From NCBI RefSeq assembly GCF_026013905.1, contig NZ_CP110257.1, positions 62,001 to 126,000 of the forward strand: a stretch of DNA of 64,000 nt, written 5' to 3'. This document shows positions 20,187 to 30,963 of this stretch, in pieces. Position 1 is the first letter of the stretch, and the number at the start of each line of letters is the position of its first letter. The position numbers and the translations under genes were made by a program. The DNA comes from Schlegelella aquatica (GTDB lineage Bacteria; Pseudomonadota; Gammaproteobacteria; Burkholderiales; Burkholderiaceae_C). The notes below the pieces were generated by a model. The model had not been told where the DNA came from. It saw only the letters and a program-made list of their open reading frames with translations, and made no database searches.

Positions 20187-21295
20187 GCCTCCACCCCCCG
20201 CAGCTTCGGGTCCAGCGCGTCGCGCAGGGCATCGGTGAGCAGCGAAAACGCGGTGACGAACACCGCCATGAAGGCCGTGGCGGTGGCGAGCTGCCACCAA
20301 TGGCCCAGGATCAGTTCGCTTTGGGCCTCGCCGAGCATCGTGCCCCACGAGACCTGATCCACCGGCACGCCCAGGCCCAGGTACGAGAGGATCACCTCGG
20401 CCTTGATGAAGCCGACGACGAGGATCGACAGCTGCACCAGGATCACGTGCGACACATTGGGCAAGATGTGCCGCACCATGCGCACCCAGGGGCCGGCGCC
20501 CGATGCCTCGGCGGCGCGTACGTAGTCGCGCACGGCGTGCTGAAGGTACTCGGCGCGCACCTGCCGGTACACGCCCGTCCAGCCCGTGAAGCCGAGGATC
20601 AGCACGACGGTGCCGATGCCGCGGCCGAACACCGCCGCGAACGCGAAGATCAGCAAGATGCCCGGCACCGAGGTGAAGACGTTGTAGAGCCACTCCAAGA
20701 CGTCCCCGAGCCGTCCGCCGAAGAACCCCGCCAGCGCCCCGAGGGCGGTGCCGAACGCGGTGGCGACGAAGGCCGCCGCCACACCGACGAAGATCGAGAC
20801 CTGCGCCCCCTGGACCGCCTTGGCGAGCACGTCGCGCCCGAGGCGGTCGCCGCCCAGCGGCAGCGTCGCGCGTCTCGGCGGCTCGGTGGTCTGCAGTTGC
20901 GCAGCCCGGCGGCGCCACTCCTCGTAGCGCGGCGCAAGCGGGTCGATGTCCGACAGATCGATGGGCTCGCCACGGGGCGAGGCAGGGCCCGCTTCGTCGG
21001 CCGCTGCGCCGGCGGACGCTGTCGGCGCGCCCGTGCCTCCTGGCTCCTGCGCCGCGTGGCTCGTCAGAAAACTCGGCGGCGCATAGGGCACGCCCACCTC
21101 GCGCTGCCAGTCGCGCGCCACGAGTCCCGCGGCGCTGGCCGCCACCAGCAGCAAGAAGGCGGCCACGACGGCCAGCGACGCCATGCCGACGCGGTCCGCG
21201 CGAAAGCGGCGCCACGCGAGCCGCCACACGCCCTCGCCCTGCGGCCGGGCCGCGGCCTCGCGCGAGACGGTCGGCTCGCCGGCGGCCGCGCTCAC
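20183..21295 (-). CDS. ABC transporter permease (DppC/YejE type)
   Basis: 370 residues starting at GTG 21295, which overlaps the previous permease stop (GTGA); all three genes of this operon are thus coupled. The N-terminal cytoplasmic stretch leads to one helix (MASLAVVAAFLLLVAASAAG), a large periplasmic loop rich in Pro/Ala, then the binding-protein-dependent permease core. The coupling-helix region (EYLQHAVRDYVRAAEASGAG, then HILPNVSHVILVQ) is the EAA-type loop that contacts the ATPase. It pairs with the DppB-type permease. Confidence 0.9.
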   Translation of the reverse strand: MSAAAGEPTVSREAAARPQGEGVWRLAWRRFRADRVGMASLAVVAAFLLLVAASAAGLVARDWQREVGVPYAPPSFLTSHAAQEPGGTGAPTASAGAAADEAGPASPRGEPIDLSDIDPLAPRYEEWRRRAAQLQTTEPPRRATLPLGGDRLGRDVLAKAVQGAQVSIFVGVAAAFVATAFGTALGALAGFFGGRLGDVLEWLYNVFTSVPGILLIFAFAAVFGRGIGTVVLILGFTGWTGVYRQVRAEYLQHAVRDYVRAAEASGAGPWVRMVRHILPNVSHVILVQLSILVVGFIKAEVILSYLGLGVPVDQVSWGTMLGEAQSELILGHWWQLATATAFMAVFVTAFSLLTDALRDALDPKLRGVEA

Positions 21296-22227
21296 TTGAG
21301 CTCCACGCGCGGGTCCACCGCCTTGTAGAGCAGGTCGGTGAGCAGGTTGATGGCCATCGTCAGCACCGCCAGGTAGATCGTGAAAGCCTGGATGACGGGA
21401 TAGTCGCTGCGATTGACGGCCAGCAGCACCTCGCGGCCCAGCCCCGGGATGGAGAAGAACACCTCGATGAGGAACGAGCCGACGAACACGCCCGGCAGCC
21501 CGGCCCCGATGTTCGTGAGGATCGGGATCATCGCGTTGCGCAGCACGTGCTTGAGCAGCACCGTGCGCTCGGCCAGGCCCTTGGCGCGGGCGGTGCGCAC
21601 GTAGTCCTGCCCCATCTCGTCGAGGAAGAAGCTGCGGTACAGCCGCGTTTGCGGCGCGAGCGAGACGGCCACGGCCAGCAGCACCGGCAAGGGTGCGTAG
21701 CGCAGCAGGTTGGTCCACACCGAGTCGCTCCACCCCTGCACCGGAAACCACCCGAGCCGGAAGGCGAACAGCCACTGCCCGACGATCACGTACACCAGGA
21801 ACGAGACGGACAGCGCGACCGTCGTCAGCACCATGACCGCGCGGTCGGTGAGGCTGCCGCGCACCGCCGCCACCGCCAGCGCGAGCGGGATGCTCAGCAC
21901 CACCTCGAGCACGAGGATGGGCAGCATCACCGTGAGGGTGGCCGGCAGCCGGCTCGCGAAGAGCTGGGCGACGGGCTCGCCGGTGGCCCAGCTGCGGCCC
22001 CAGTCGAAGCTCAGGATCTGCCCGACGAAGCGGCCGAGCTGCACGTACCAGGGGCGGTCCAGCCCCAGCTCCTGCCGGATCGCGGCGATCTGCTCGGGGG
22101 TGGCGTTGAGCCCCGCCAGGATCTCGGCCGGATCGCCGCCGAAGGCCTTGAACAGCACGAACACCAGCAGCACCACGCCGGCCAGCGTCGGCACCATTTG
22201 CCACAGTCGTCGCAGGAGATAGGCCAT
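21292..22227 (-). CDS. ABC transporter permease (DppB/YejB type)
   Basis: 311 residues from ATG at 22227. Begins MAYLLRRLWQMVPTLAGVVL, the standard DppB/OppB N-terminus, with six predicted helices and the EAA loop DYVRTARAKGLAERTVLLKH followed by LRNAMIPILTNIG. First gene of the permease-permease-ATPase operon. No Shine-Dalgarno is visible on this strand; a TACACT -10-like hexamer (22260-22255) would place transcription start about 20 bases before the ATG. Confidence 0.93.
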   Translation of the reverse strand: MAYLLRRLWQMVPTLAGVVLLVFVLFKAFGGDPAEILAGLNATPEQIAAIRQELGLDRPWYVQLGRFVGQILSFDWGRSWATGEPVAQLFASRLPATLTVMLPILVLEVVLSIPLALAVAAVRGSLTDRAVMVLTTVALSVSFLVYVIVGQWLFAFRLGWFPVQGWSDSVWTNLLRYAPLPVLLAVAVSLAPQTRLYRSFFLDEMGQDYVRTARAKGLAERTVLLKHVLRNAMIPILTNIGAGLPGVFVGSFLIEVFFSIPGLGREVLLAVNRSDYPVIQAFTIYLAVLTMAINLLTDLLYKAVDPRVELK

Positions 22228-22254
22228 GCCAGGCGGGAAGGAGGCTCTCGGCGA

Positions 22255-22295
22255 AGTGTAGTGTCGGCGCGCAGGCCCGAAGCACCTTCTACACT
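22255..22295. promoter_or_regulatory. Divergent promoter region with two TACACT hexamers
   Basis: TACACT occurs on the plus strand at 22290-22295, six bases before the GTG at 22302, and on the minus strand at 22260-22255, upstream of the permease operon. The two face apart across about 30 bases. -35 elements are not recognisable. Confidence 0.45.
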
Positions 22296-22301
22296 CGCGC
22301 A

Positions 22302-24164
22302 GTGACCGACGACGACCCGCCCGCCCTCACGCGCCGCGCCGTGCACCGCGGCGGGCTCGCGCTCGCCCTGGGCGCCGTGCTGCCCCCGGCCGGGGCCGCC
22401 AGCCGTGCGCGCGCCCGCGAAGCGCCCGGCCCCGCCACGCCGCGCCAGGTGCTGCGCTACGCCTTCAACGTGGCCGAGAGCGGCTTCGACCCGGCGCAGA
22501 TCTCGGACCTGTACTCGCGCATCATCGCGGGCCACATCTTCGAGGCGCCGCTCGCCTACGACTACCTCGCGCGCCCGGCGCTGCTGGTGCCGCGCACGGC
22601 CCTCGCGCTGCCTGAGGTGGCGGACGACTTCCGCAGCTTCACCTTCCGCATCCGCCCGGGCATCCACTTCGCCGACGACCCGGCCTTCGGTGGCCGGGCG
22701 CGCGAGCTGACCGCGCACGACTACGTCTATGCCATCAAGCGCCACTACGACCCGCGCTGGAAGAGCCCTTCGCTGTACGTGCTGGAGAACGCGCAGGTGC
22801 TGGGCATGGACCGCGTGCGGCGCGACGCGGTGGAGGGCCGCCGGCCCTTCGACTACGACCGCGAGGTCGAGGGCCTGAAGGCGCTGGACCGCTACACCTT
22901 CCGCGTGCGGCTGGCCAAGCCGGCGCCGCGGTTCGCACACCTCTTCGCCGACCACGCCACGATGGGGGCGGTGGCGCGCGAGGTCGTCGAAGCCCATGGC
23001 GATCGCATCGCCGAGCATCCGGTGGGCACCGGGCCGTTTCGTCTCGTGCAGTGGCGGCGCTCGTCCTTCATGGCGCTGGAGCGCAATCCGCGCTTTCGCG
23101 AGATGCGCTTCGAGGCGCGGCCCGCGCCGGACGACGCCGAGGGCCAGGCGCTGCTCGCGCGACTGCAGGGGCGGCGCCTGCCGCTGCTCGACCGCGTCGA
23201 AATCTCCATCATCGAGGAGTCGCAGCCGCGCTGGCTCGCGTTCCTCAATGGCGAGATCGATCTCGTGGACGTGCCGCTGGAGTTCGCGCACATCGCGGTG
23301 CCCAACGGCCGGCTCGCGCCGCATCTGGCCAAGCGCGGCGTGCGCATGACGCGCCAGGTCGCGCCCGACATCACGGTCACCTACTTCCAGATGGAGCATC
23401 CGGTGGTGGGCGGCTACACGCCGCAGAAGGTGGCGCTGCGCCGCGCCATTTCGCTGGCCTACGACGTGGGCGAGGAGATCCGGCAGGTGCGCCGCGGCCA
23501 GGCGTTGCCGGCGCAGGGGCCCATTCCGCCGCTGACCTTCGGCCACGACCCGGCGATCGTGAGCGAGATGAGCGAGTTCAACCGCGCCAAGGCGCGCGCG
23601 CTGCTCGACTTGTACGGCTACGTCGACCGCGACGGCGACGGGTGGCGCGAGCAGCCCGACGGGCAGCCGCTGGTGCTGGAGCTGGCCTCGGGCTCGGACT
23701 TGCAGGCGCGGCAGTTCCAGGAGCTGTGGAAGAAGCACATGGACGCGGTGGGCCTGCGGATGCGCTTTCGCATCGCGCAGTGGCCCGAGCAGCTCAAGCT
23801 CTCGCGCGCCGGCAAGCTGATGATGTGGGGCGTGGGCTACTCGGCCACCTCGCCCGATGGCGAGGACATGCTCTCGATGGCCTACGGCCCCAACGCCGGC
23901 AGCGCCAACCATGCCCGTTTCGCGCTGCCTGCCTTCGACCGGCTGTACGAGCGCATCCAGGTGCTGCCCGATGGCGACGAACGCGCCCGCCTGATGCACG
24001 AGGCGAGCCGGCTGATGATCGCCTACATGCCCTACAAGGTGCACACGCACCGCATCCGCACGACGCTCGTGCAGCCCTGGGTGAAGGGCGTGCGGCCGCA
24101 TCCTTTTGCGCGCGACTTCTGGCAGTACGTGGAGGTGCAGCCGCGCCCCGCGGCGAGCGGCTGA
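22302..24164 (+). CDS. Family 5 extracellular peptide-binding protein of ABC importer
   Basis: 620 residues from GTG at 22302. The N-terminus TRRAVHRGGLALALGAVLPP is a twin-arginine-like export signal. The mature part follows the SBP family 5 (DppA/OppA) plan: YDYLARPALLVPRTALALPE, FRIRPGIHFADDPAFG, GTGPFRLVQWRR, and late HKxRTTLVQPWVKG-type residues. Divergent from its permease/ATPase operon, sharing a promoter region. Ligand unknown; peptides are typical. The start codon sits right after a -10-like hexamer and has no Shine-Dalgarno, suggesting a leaderless message. Confidence 0.9.
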   Translation: MTDDDPPALTRRAVHRGGLALALGAVLPPAGAASRARAREAPGPATPRQVLRYAFNVAESGFDPAQISDLYSRIIAGHIFEAPLAYDYLARPALLVPRTALALPEVADDFRSFTFRIRPGIHFADDPAFGGRARELTAHDYVYAIKRHYDPRWKSPSLYVLENAQVLGMDRVRRDAVEGRRPFDYDREVEGLKALDRYTFRVRLAKPAPRFAHLFADHATMGAVAREVVEAHGDRIAEHPVGTGPFRLVQWRRSSFMALERNPRFREMRFEARPAPDDAEGQALLARLQGRRLPLLDRVEISIIEESQPRWLAFLNGEIDLVDVPLEFAHIAVPNGRLAPHLAKRGVRMTRQVAPDITVTYFQMEHPVVGGYTPQKVALRRAISLAYDVGEEIRQVRRGQALPAQGPIPPLTFGHDPAIVSEMSEFNRAKARALLDLYGYVDRDGDGWREQPDGQPLVLELASGSDLQARQFQELWKKHMDAVGLRMRFRIAQWPEQLKLSRAGKLMMWGVGYSATSPDGEDMLSMAYGPNAGSANHARFALPAFDRLYERIQVLPDGDERARLMHEASRLMIAYMPYKVHTHRIRTTLVQPWVKGVRPHPFARDFWQYVEVQPRPAASG

Positions 24165-24243
24165 GCCGGCGCGGGAAGCCCTGCTGCCACGCGGCCTACG
24201 CGGCGCGCGGAATAATTCGGCCGTCTCGTCCTCCGACCGCATC

Positions 24244-24762
24244 GTGACGCCCCCTCGCCGAGCCGCCGCGCCTACGTTCTCGTCCTTGCAGTTCCGCCAG
24301 GCGCTCGGCATGTTCGCCACCGGCGTGACGGTCGTGACCGCGCGCGACGCCGACGGGCGGCTCATCGGGCTCACCGCGAACTCGTTCAACTCGGTGTCGC
24401 TCGAGCCGCCGCTGGTGCTGTGGAGCCTCGCGCTGCGCGCAGGCTCCATGCCGGTGTTCGCACGGGGCTCGCACTACGCGATCAACATCCTCGCGGCCGA
24501 CCAGGTCGAGCTCGCCGAGCGCTTCGCCAGCAAGAACGTGGACCGCTTCGCCGGCGTGGCCTGGCGCCCGGGCCTGGCCGGCGCACCCGTGCTGGAGGGC
24601 GCCGCGGCGGTCTTCGAGTGCTTCAACCGCAGCCAGTACGAGGAGGGCGACCACGTCATCTTCGTCGGCGAGGTCGAGCACTGCACCCGCCGCGAGGGGG
24701 CCTCGCCGCTCATCTTCCACGGCGGGCGCTACTACACCGAGTTGCCGCTCGGCCCGCGTTGA
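24244..24762 (+). CDS. Flavin reductase-like FMN-binding protein
   Basis: 172 residues from GTG at 24244; a longer frame upstream overlaps the binding-protein gene. Typical flavin reductase fold signatures: FRQALGMFATGVTVVTARDA, GLTANSFNSVSLEPPLVLWS (FMN phosphate-binding segment), FAINILAADQ-like segment, FASKNVDRFAGV, and the end HGGRYYTEL. These proteins pass NAD(P)H electrons to FMN, often to serve a two-component monooxygenase. No monooxygenase is adjacent, so the client is unknown. Confidence 0.9.
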   Translation: MTPPRRAAAPTFSSLQFRQALGMFATGVTVVTARDADGRLIGLTANSFNSVSLEPPLVLWSLALRAGSMPVFARGSHYAINILAADQVELAERFASKNVDRFAGVAWRPGLAGAPVLEGAAAVFECFNRSQYEEGDHVIFVGEVEHCTRREGASPLIFHGGRYYTELPLGPR

Positions 24763-24835
24763 GTCGCGGCGAGCATGCCGGGCCTTGAATTCCGGTGCCG
24801 CGCCTCGCACCTGCGGGCGTCGCGAAAGGATCGCC

Positions 24836-25267
24836 ATGCACATCGCCTGCCCCCACTGCCACAGCCTCAACCGCGTGCCCGACGAGCGTCTGGGCGAGCA
24901 GCCGCACTGCGGCCGCTGCAAACAACCGCTGCTGCCCGGCGCGCCCGCGGAGTTGGGCGACGCGGATTTCGAATCGGTGGTCGGCCGCACCGAGTTGCCG
25001 TTGCTGATCGACTTCTGGGCGCCGTGGTGCGGTCCTTGCCGGGCGATGGCACCTCACTTCGAGCAAGCCGCGCAGGCGCTGCAAGGGCGCGTGCAGTGCT
25101 TCAAGGTCAACAGCGACGACAACCCGAAGGCCTCCGTGCGATATCGCATCCGCAGCATCCCGACGCTGGTGCTGATGCGCGGCGGCCAGGAGATCGCGCG
25201 GCACTCGGGCGCCATGAGCGCGCGCGACCTGCTGCGGTGGGTCGAGACCCAGCTCGGCGCCGCCTGA
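24836..25267 (+). CDS. trxC: Thioredoxin 2 (zinc-binding thioredoxin)
   Basis: 143 residues; ATG at 24836 preceded by GAAAGGATCGCC. N-terminal zinc ribbon with two CxxC pairs (CPHC at 5-8 and CGRC about 23-26) followed by the thioredoxin fold with active site WCGPC (about 62-66), KVNSDDNP and the cis-Pro loop IRSIPTLVL. Length and architecture equal E. coli TrxC. A cytoplasmic disulfide reductase typically induced by oxidative stress; no OxyR-type site was recognised upstream. Confidence 0.95.
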   Translation: MHIACPHCHSLNRVPDERLGEQPHCGRCKQPLLPGAPAELGDADFESVVGRTELPLLIDFWAPWCGPCRAMAPHFEQAAQALQGRVQCFKVNSDDNPKASVRYRIRSIPTLVLMRGGQEIARHSGAMSARDLLRWVETQLGAA

Positions 25268-25312
25268 CGGGCGCGGCTGCGCGGCCCGCGCGGCGCGGGC
25301 ACAATTCATCGG

Positions 25313-26221
25313 ATGACCGACCGCCGCGCCCATCTCGACTCCCGTGCCGTCGTGCTGCTGCTGGCTTGCTGCCTGTTGTGGGGCCTGCAGCAGATCGTCG
25401 CCAAAGCCACGCTGCCCTCGATGCCGCCCATGGCGCAGGCCGCGGTCCGTTCCTTGGTCGCGGCGGCGGCGGTGTCGGCCTGGTCGGCGTGGCGAGGCAT
25501 CCCGCTCTTCCAGCGTGACGGCACGGGGGCGGCCGGCCTGCTGGCGGGCCTGCTGTTCGCGGGGGAGTTCCTCTGCATCTACGTCGGCCTGGGCTACACC
25601 ACCGCGTCCCGGCTGGTGGTGCTGCTGTACCTGTCGCCTTTCGTCGTGGCGGCCGGCATGCCGTTCATCAGCCGTGCGGAGCGGCTGGCGCCTTTGCAGG
25701 TGGGCGGGTTGGTGCTGGGGTTCGGCGCGGTCGTGGTGGCCTTCAGCGAGGGCTGGGGCGTGGCCGGGCAGGGCCAGCGCTGGGTGGGCGACCTGCTCGC
25801 CGTGCTGGCGGCCGTGCTGTGGGGTGCGACCACCCTCGCGATCCGCGCCACGCGCCTGGCCAGCGCCTCGGCCGAAAAGACGCTCTTCTACCAACTGGCG
25901 GTCTCGGCGATCGCGCTGGGCGTGGCCTCCCCGCTGGCGGGCGAGGCGTGGCCCGCCCGCTGGGGGGCGGCGCTGTGGGGCTCGCTTTTCTTCCAGTCGA
26001 TCGTGGTGGCCTTCGCCAGCTACCTGGTGTGGTTCTGGCTCGTCCGGCACTACCCGGCGACGCGGCTCGCGTCGTTCACCTTCCTCACGCCCCTGTTCGG
26101 CCTGCTGTTCGGCTGGTTGCTGCTCGGTGAAACGGTCACGCCGCGTCTGGTCGCGGCACTGGCAGGGGTGGCCACGGGCATCTGGTTGGTCAACCGCAGA
26201 ACGGTGCCCCGGCGCGATTGA
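25313..26221 (+). CDS. DMT-superfamily transporter (EamA)
   Basis: 302 residues from ATG at 25313 with ten hydrophobic segments in two EamA repeats (first about 15-145, second about 160-295). VVLLLACCLLWGLQQIVAKA opens the first repeat and the second contains LLAVLAAVLWGATTLAIRAT. The final RLVAALAGVATGIWLVNR closes a typical 10-helix exporter of metabolites. Substrate not deducible. CACAAT at 25300-25305 and absence of a Shine-Dalgarno suggest a very short or no leader. Confidence 0.9.
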   Translation: MTDRRAHLDSRAVVLLLACCLLWGLQQIVAKATLPSMPPMAQAAVRSLVAAAAVSAWSAWRGIPLFQRDGTGAAGLLAGLLFAGEFLCIYVGLGYTTASRLVVLLYLSPFVVAAGMPFISRAERLAPLQVGGLVLGFGAVVVAFSEGWGVAGQGQRWVGDLLAVLAAVLWGATTLAIRATRLASASAEKTLFYQLAVSAIALGVASPLAGEAWPARWGAALWGSLFFQSIVVAFASYLVWFWLVRHYPATRLASFTFLTPLFGLLFGWLLLGETVTPRLVAALAGVATGIWLVNRRTVPRRD

Positions 26222-26340
26222 TCGAGGTCAATTCCTCCCCATGAAGCACGGGCCGCTTCCTCCTTTCAAGGGTTGGCAAAAAATGGATCAGGATGTAACC
26301 ATGGGTTGCGTCTGCTGTTCTCCGCTTCCGCGTGCGTCCC

Positions 26341-28308
<1,968 letters not shown>

Positions 28309-28314
28309 GCAGTG

Positions 28315-28343
28315 CCGGCCCGGCTGAGCCCGGGCCGGGTTTC
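28315..28343 (+). terminator. Hairpin terminator after hybrid kinase
   Basis: CCGGCCCGG, loop CTGAGC, CCGGGCCGG, then GTTTCT. Strong stem but a short T run, so moderate confidence. Confidence 0.55.
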
Positions 28344-28349
28344 TAGAAT
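28344..28349 (+). promoter_or_regulatory. -10-like hexamer TAGAAT directly before MFS gene
   Basis: TAGAAT ends seven bases before ATG at 28356. With normal -10 to start-site spacing the first transcribed base would be at or next to the A of the start codon. Confidence 0.5.
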
Positions 28350-28355
28350 GCGCGG

Positions 28356-29879
28356 ATGTCTGAGACCTCCGCCGCGGCCGCACCCCTCACGCCGGCCTAC
28401 CGCCGCAAACTCTTCTGGGTCGCGCTGCTGTACTTCTCCGAAGGCCTGCCGCTCGGCGTCTTCTACGACATCTTTCCCGTCTATTTCCGACAGCAGGGGG
28501 TCAACCTCGCCGACATCGGCCTGCTGAGCCTGCTGGGGCTGGCCTGGACGCTCAAGTTTCTGTGGGCGCCCGCCGTGGACTGGGCACGCCGCCACCGGTG
28601 GTGGATCGCGGCGGCCAACCTCGGCATGGCGATCGTGATGTGGACGTTCGCAGCCAGCGCCGGTTTCGGGCCGTGGGTGTGGGTGGCCATCGGCTGCTTC
28701 ACGATGCTCTCGGCCACCAACGACATCGCCACCGACGGCTACACGATCGAGCTGCTCGACAAGCGCGAGTACGGCCTGGCCAACGGTTTTCGCATCGGCT
28801 TCTACCGCGTGGGTATGCTCACCGCGGGTGCCGTGCTGATGGTCTCGGGCTGGTTCGGCTGGTCGCTCGCGTACCTGCTCGCCGGTGCGGTCTTCGTGCT
28901 CAATGCGGGCCTCGTGCTGCTGGCGCCGCGCGAACCCGCGCGGCCCGGGGCGCCGCCCGGCAGCGCGTTGCAGGAGCTGCGCCTGCTGCGCGAGCAGCCG
29001 CTGTGGGTGGCGGCGCTGGCGCTCGTGCTGCTGGGCCTCGTGTGGCCCGCCCTGCCGCCGCTGGCGCGCGCCTTCGGCTGGCCGGGGCTCAACGCCTGGG
29101 GGTCGACGTGGTGGTTCCGCGGGGCCATCCCGGTCGCGTTGATGTTCGCCGGCGCGGCGCTCATGGTGCGCGCCGCCCACGGACCCGAGGCGCACCGCAT
29201 GAAGGAAGGCCCCGTCTTCGGGGCCTGGGTGGAGCTGCTCACGCGGCCCGGCATGATCGGCGTGATCGTCTTCATCCTGCTGTTCAAGCTCGGCGACGCG
29301 GCGATGGGCTTCATGGTCAAGCCCTTCTGGGTCGATTCGGGCTTCTCCAACGAGAAGATCGGTCTGGTGAGCGTCAACCTGGGGCTGGCCTTCTCCATCG
29401 CCGGGGGCCTGGTCGGCGGCTGGTACGTCGACCGCGTGGGCATCTTCCGGGGGCTGTGGGTGCTCGGGCTGTGGCAGGCCCTGTCCAACCTCGGCTATGC
29501 GCTCGCGGCCTGGTACGTGCCCCGCGTGCTGCCCGGCGCGGACGGCATCGTGCAGCCGGTGGACGTGGCCTGGTCCCACCAGCTCGCGGTGTACGCCGCC
29601 AGCGCGCTGGAGAGCTTCACCGGCGGCCTGGGCACGGGCGCCTTCCTGGCGTTCCTCATGGGCATCACGCACCGGGCGCGGGCGACCACCGAGTACGCCA
29701 TCCTGTCCTCGATCTTCGCGTTCTCCCGAGCGGTGGCCGGCTGGGCCGGCGGCCTCGGCGCACAGGAGATGGGTTACGCCGCATACTTCTTCCTCACGTT
29801 CTGGCTGTCGTTCCCCGCCTACGCGTTGTTGCCCCTGGTACGCCGGATGCTGGAACCCGGACGCGCGCAAGGGGTCTGA
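28356..29879 (+). CDS. AmpG-like MFS permease
   Basis: 507 residues, about 12-14 hydrophobic segments. FWVALLYFSEGLPLGVFYDI near the N-terminus, then LGLAWTLKFLWAPAVD and TNDIATDGYTIELL, resemble the AmpG/acetyl-CoA transporter branch of MFS, which carries muropeptides (anhydromuropeptide import for cell-wall recycling) in Gram-negatives. Length is close to AmpG (about 490). No ampC or recycling gene adjoins it, so muropeptide transport is an inference from similarity. No Shine-Dalgarno precedes the ATG. Confidence 0.82.
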   Translation: MSETSAAAAPLTPAYRRKLFWVALLYFSEGLPLGVFYDIFPVYFRQQGVNLADIGLLSLLGLAWTLKFLWAPAVDWARRHRWWIAAANLGMAIVMWTFAASAGFGPWVWVAIGCFTMLSATNDIATDGYTIELLDKREYGLANGFRIGFYRVGMLTAGAVLMVSGWFGWSLAYLLAGAVFVLNAGLVLLAPREPARPGAPPGSALQELRLLREQPLWVAALALVLLGLVWPALPPLARAFGWPGLNAWGSTWWFRGAIPVALMFAGAALMVRAAHGPEAHRMKEGPVFGAWVELLTRPGMIGVIVFILLFKLGDAAMGFMVKPFWVDSGFSNEKIGLVSVNLGLAFSIAGGLVGGWYVDRVGIFRGLWVLGLWQALSNLGYALAAWYVPRVLPGADGIVQPVDVAWSHQLAVYAASALESFTGGLGTGAFLAFLMGITHRARATTEYAILSSIFAFSRAVAGWAGGLGAQEMGYAAYFFLTFWLSFPAYALLPLVRRMLEPGRAQGV

Positions 29880-29982
29880 ATCACCAAGCGGCTGCGGGCA
29901 CGCCACCCCGGCCGGGCCGGCCCTGCTCCCGGCACGTTCGCGACGGAGCGGCGGCTGGCGTTTCCTGGAAAGCCTCGACGAG

Positions 29983-30939
29983 ATGAACGCTTACGTGCAC
30001 CACTGCCCGATGTGCGCCTTGTTGGCCCGGATCGGCCACGAGCCGGCCGACGCGCAGGCGCCGGCCGCCCCTGCCGCCCCGGGGCACGACGACGATGCGC
30101 CGGCCCTTCCGCAGCGGCGCCTGTTCACCGGCGCCCTGCTGGCGGCCGGTGCGGCCGCCGCCCTGCCGGCGTGGTCGCGCGAAGGCATCGACGTCGGCAA
30201 GGAGTCGGCCTTCACCAAGCTCGTGCCGGCCGAGCAGGTCGAGGCTGCGGCCCAGCAGCAGTACGCGCAGATGATGGCCCAGGCCCGCGCGCAGAACGCG
30301 CTCGCCCCGCGCGACCACCCGCAGGTCGTGCGGCTGCATTACGTGGCCAACCGGCTGATCCCGCTCAGTTACAGCTGGAACGCCCGCGCGCGCGAGTGGC
30401 GCTGGGAGGTCAACCTCATCGGCTCCAAGCAGATCAACGCCTTCTGCATGCCCGGCGGCAAGATCGCGTTCTTCACCGGCATCCTCGAGAAGCTGCAGCT
30501 CAACGACGACGAAGTCGCGCAGATCATGGGCCACGAGGTGGCGCACGCGCTGCGCGAACACGCGCGCGAGCGCATGGGCAAGACGGCCGCCACGCGCATC
30601 GGCGCGAGCCTCTTGTCCAGCCTGCTCGGCCTCGGCAACACCGGCGACGCGCTGCTCAACATGGGCGGCCAGTTGCTCACGCTCAAGTTCAGCCGCGAGG
30701 ACGAATCCGAGGCCGATCTGGTGGGCATGGACCTCGCCGCACGCGCCGGCTACCAGCCGCAAGCCGGCGTGAGCCTGTGGCAGAAGATGATCAAGGTCAC
30801 CGGCAGCGGCGGGCCCGAGTTCCTCTCGACCCACCCGGCCGGCGAGACGCGCATCCGCGAACTCGAGACCCACCTCGCGCGGGTCATGCCTCTGTACGAG
30901 CGCGCTCCCAAGCCCGAGCGTCGCTTCGACCGCGGGTGA
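29983..30939 (+). CDS. M48-family metallopeptidase with unusual Cys-containing N-terminus
   Basis: 318 residues from ATG at 29983. Catalytic zinc motif HEVAHALREH (about residues 183-192) with third ligand region EDESEADLVGMDL. LPQRRLFTGALLAAGAAAAL (about 42-61) looks like a twin-arginine or Sec export signal, but it is preceded by a 40-residue extension containing HHCPMC. If the whole frame is translated, the signal is internal. Homologues act on periplasmic or outer-membrane proteins (LoiP/BepA-like single-domain). Start at the first ATG is uncertain for this reason. Confidence 0.87.
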   Translation: MNAYVHHCPMCALLARIGHEPADAQAPAAPAAPGHDDDAPALPQRRLFTGALLAAGAAAALPAWSREGIDVGKESAFTKLVPAEQVEAAAQQQYAQMMAQARAQNALAPRDHPQVVRLHYVANRLIPLSYSWNARAREWRWEVNLIGSKQINAFCMPGGKIAFFTGILEKLQLNDDEVAQIMGHEVAHALREHARERMGKTAATRIGASLLSSLLGLGNTGDALLNMGGQLLTLKFSREDESEADLVGMDLAARAGYQPQAGVSLWQKMIKVTGSGGPEFLSTHPAGETRIRELETHLARVMPLYERAPKPERRFDRG

Positions 30940-30963
30940 GCCCTCCAGCGGTCCGCGGCGGCG

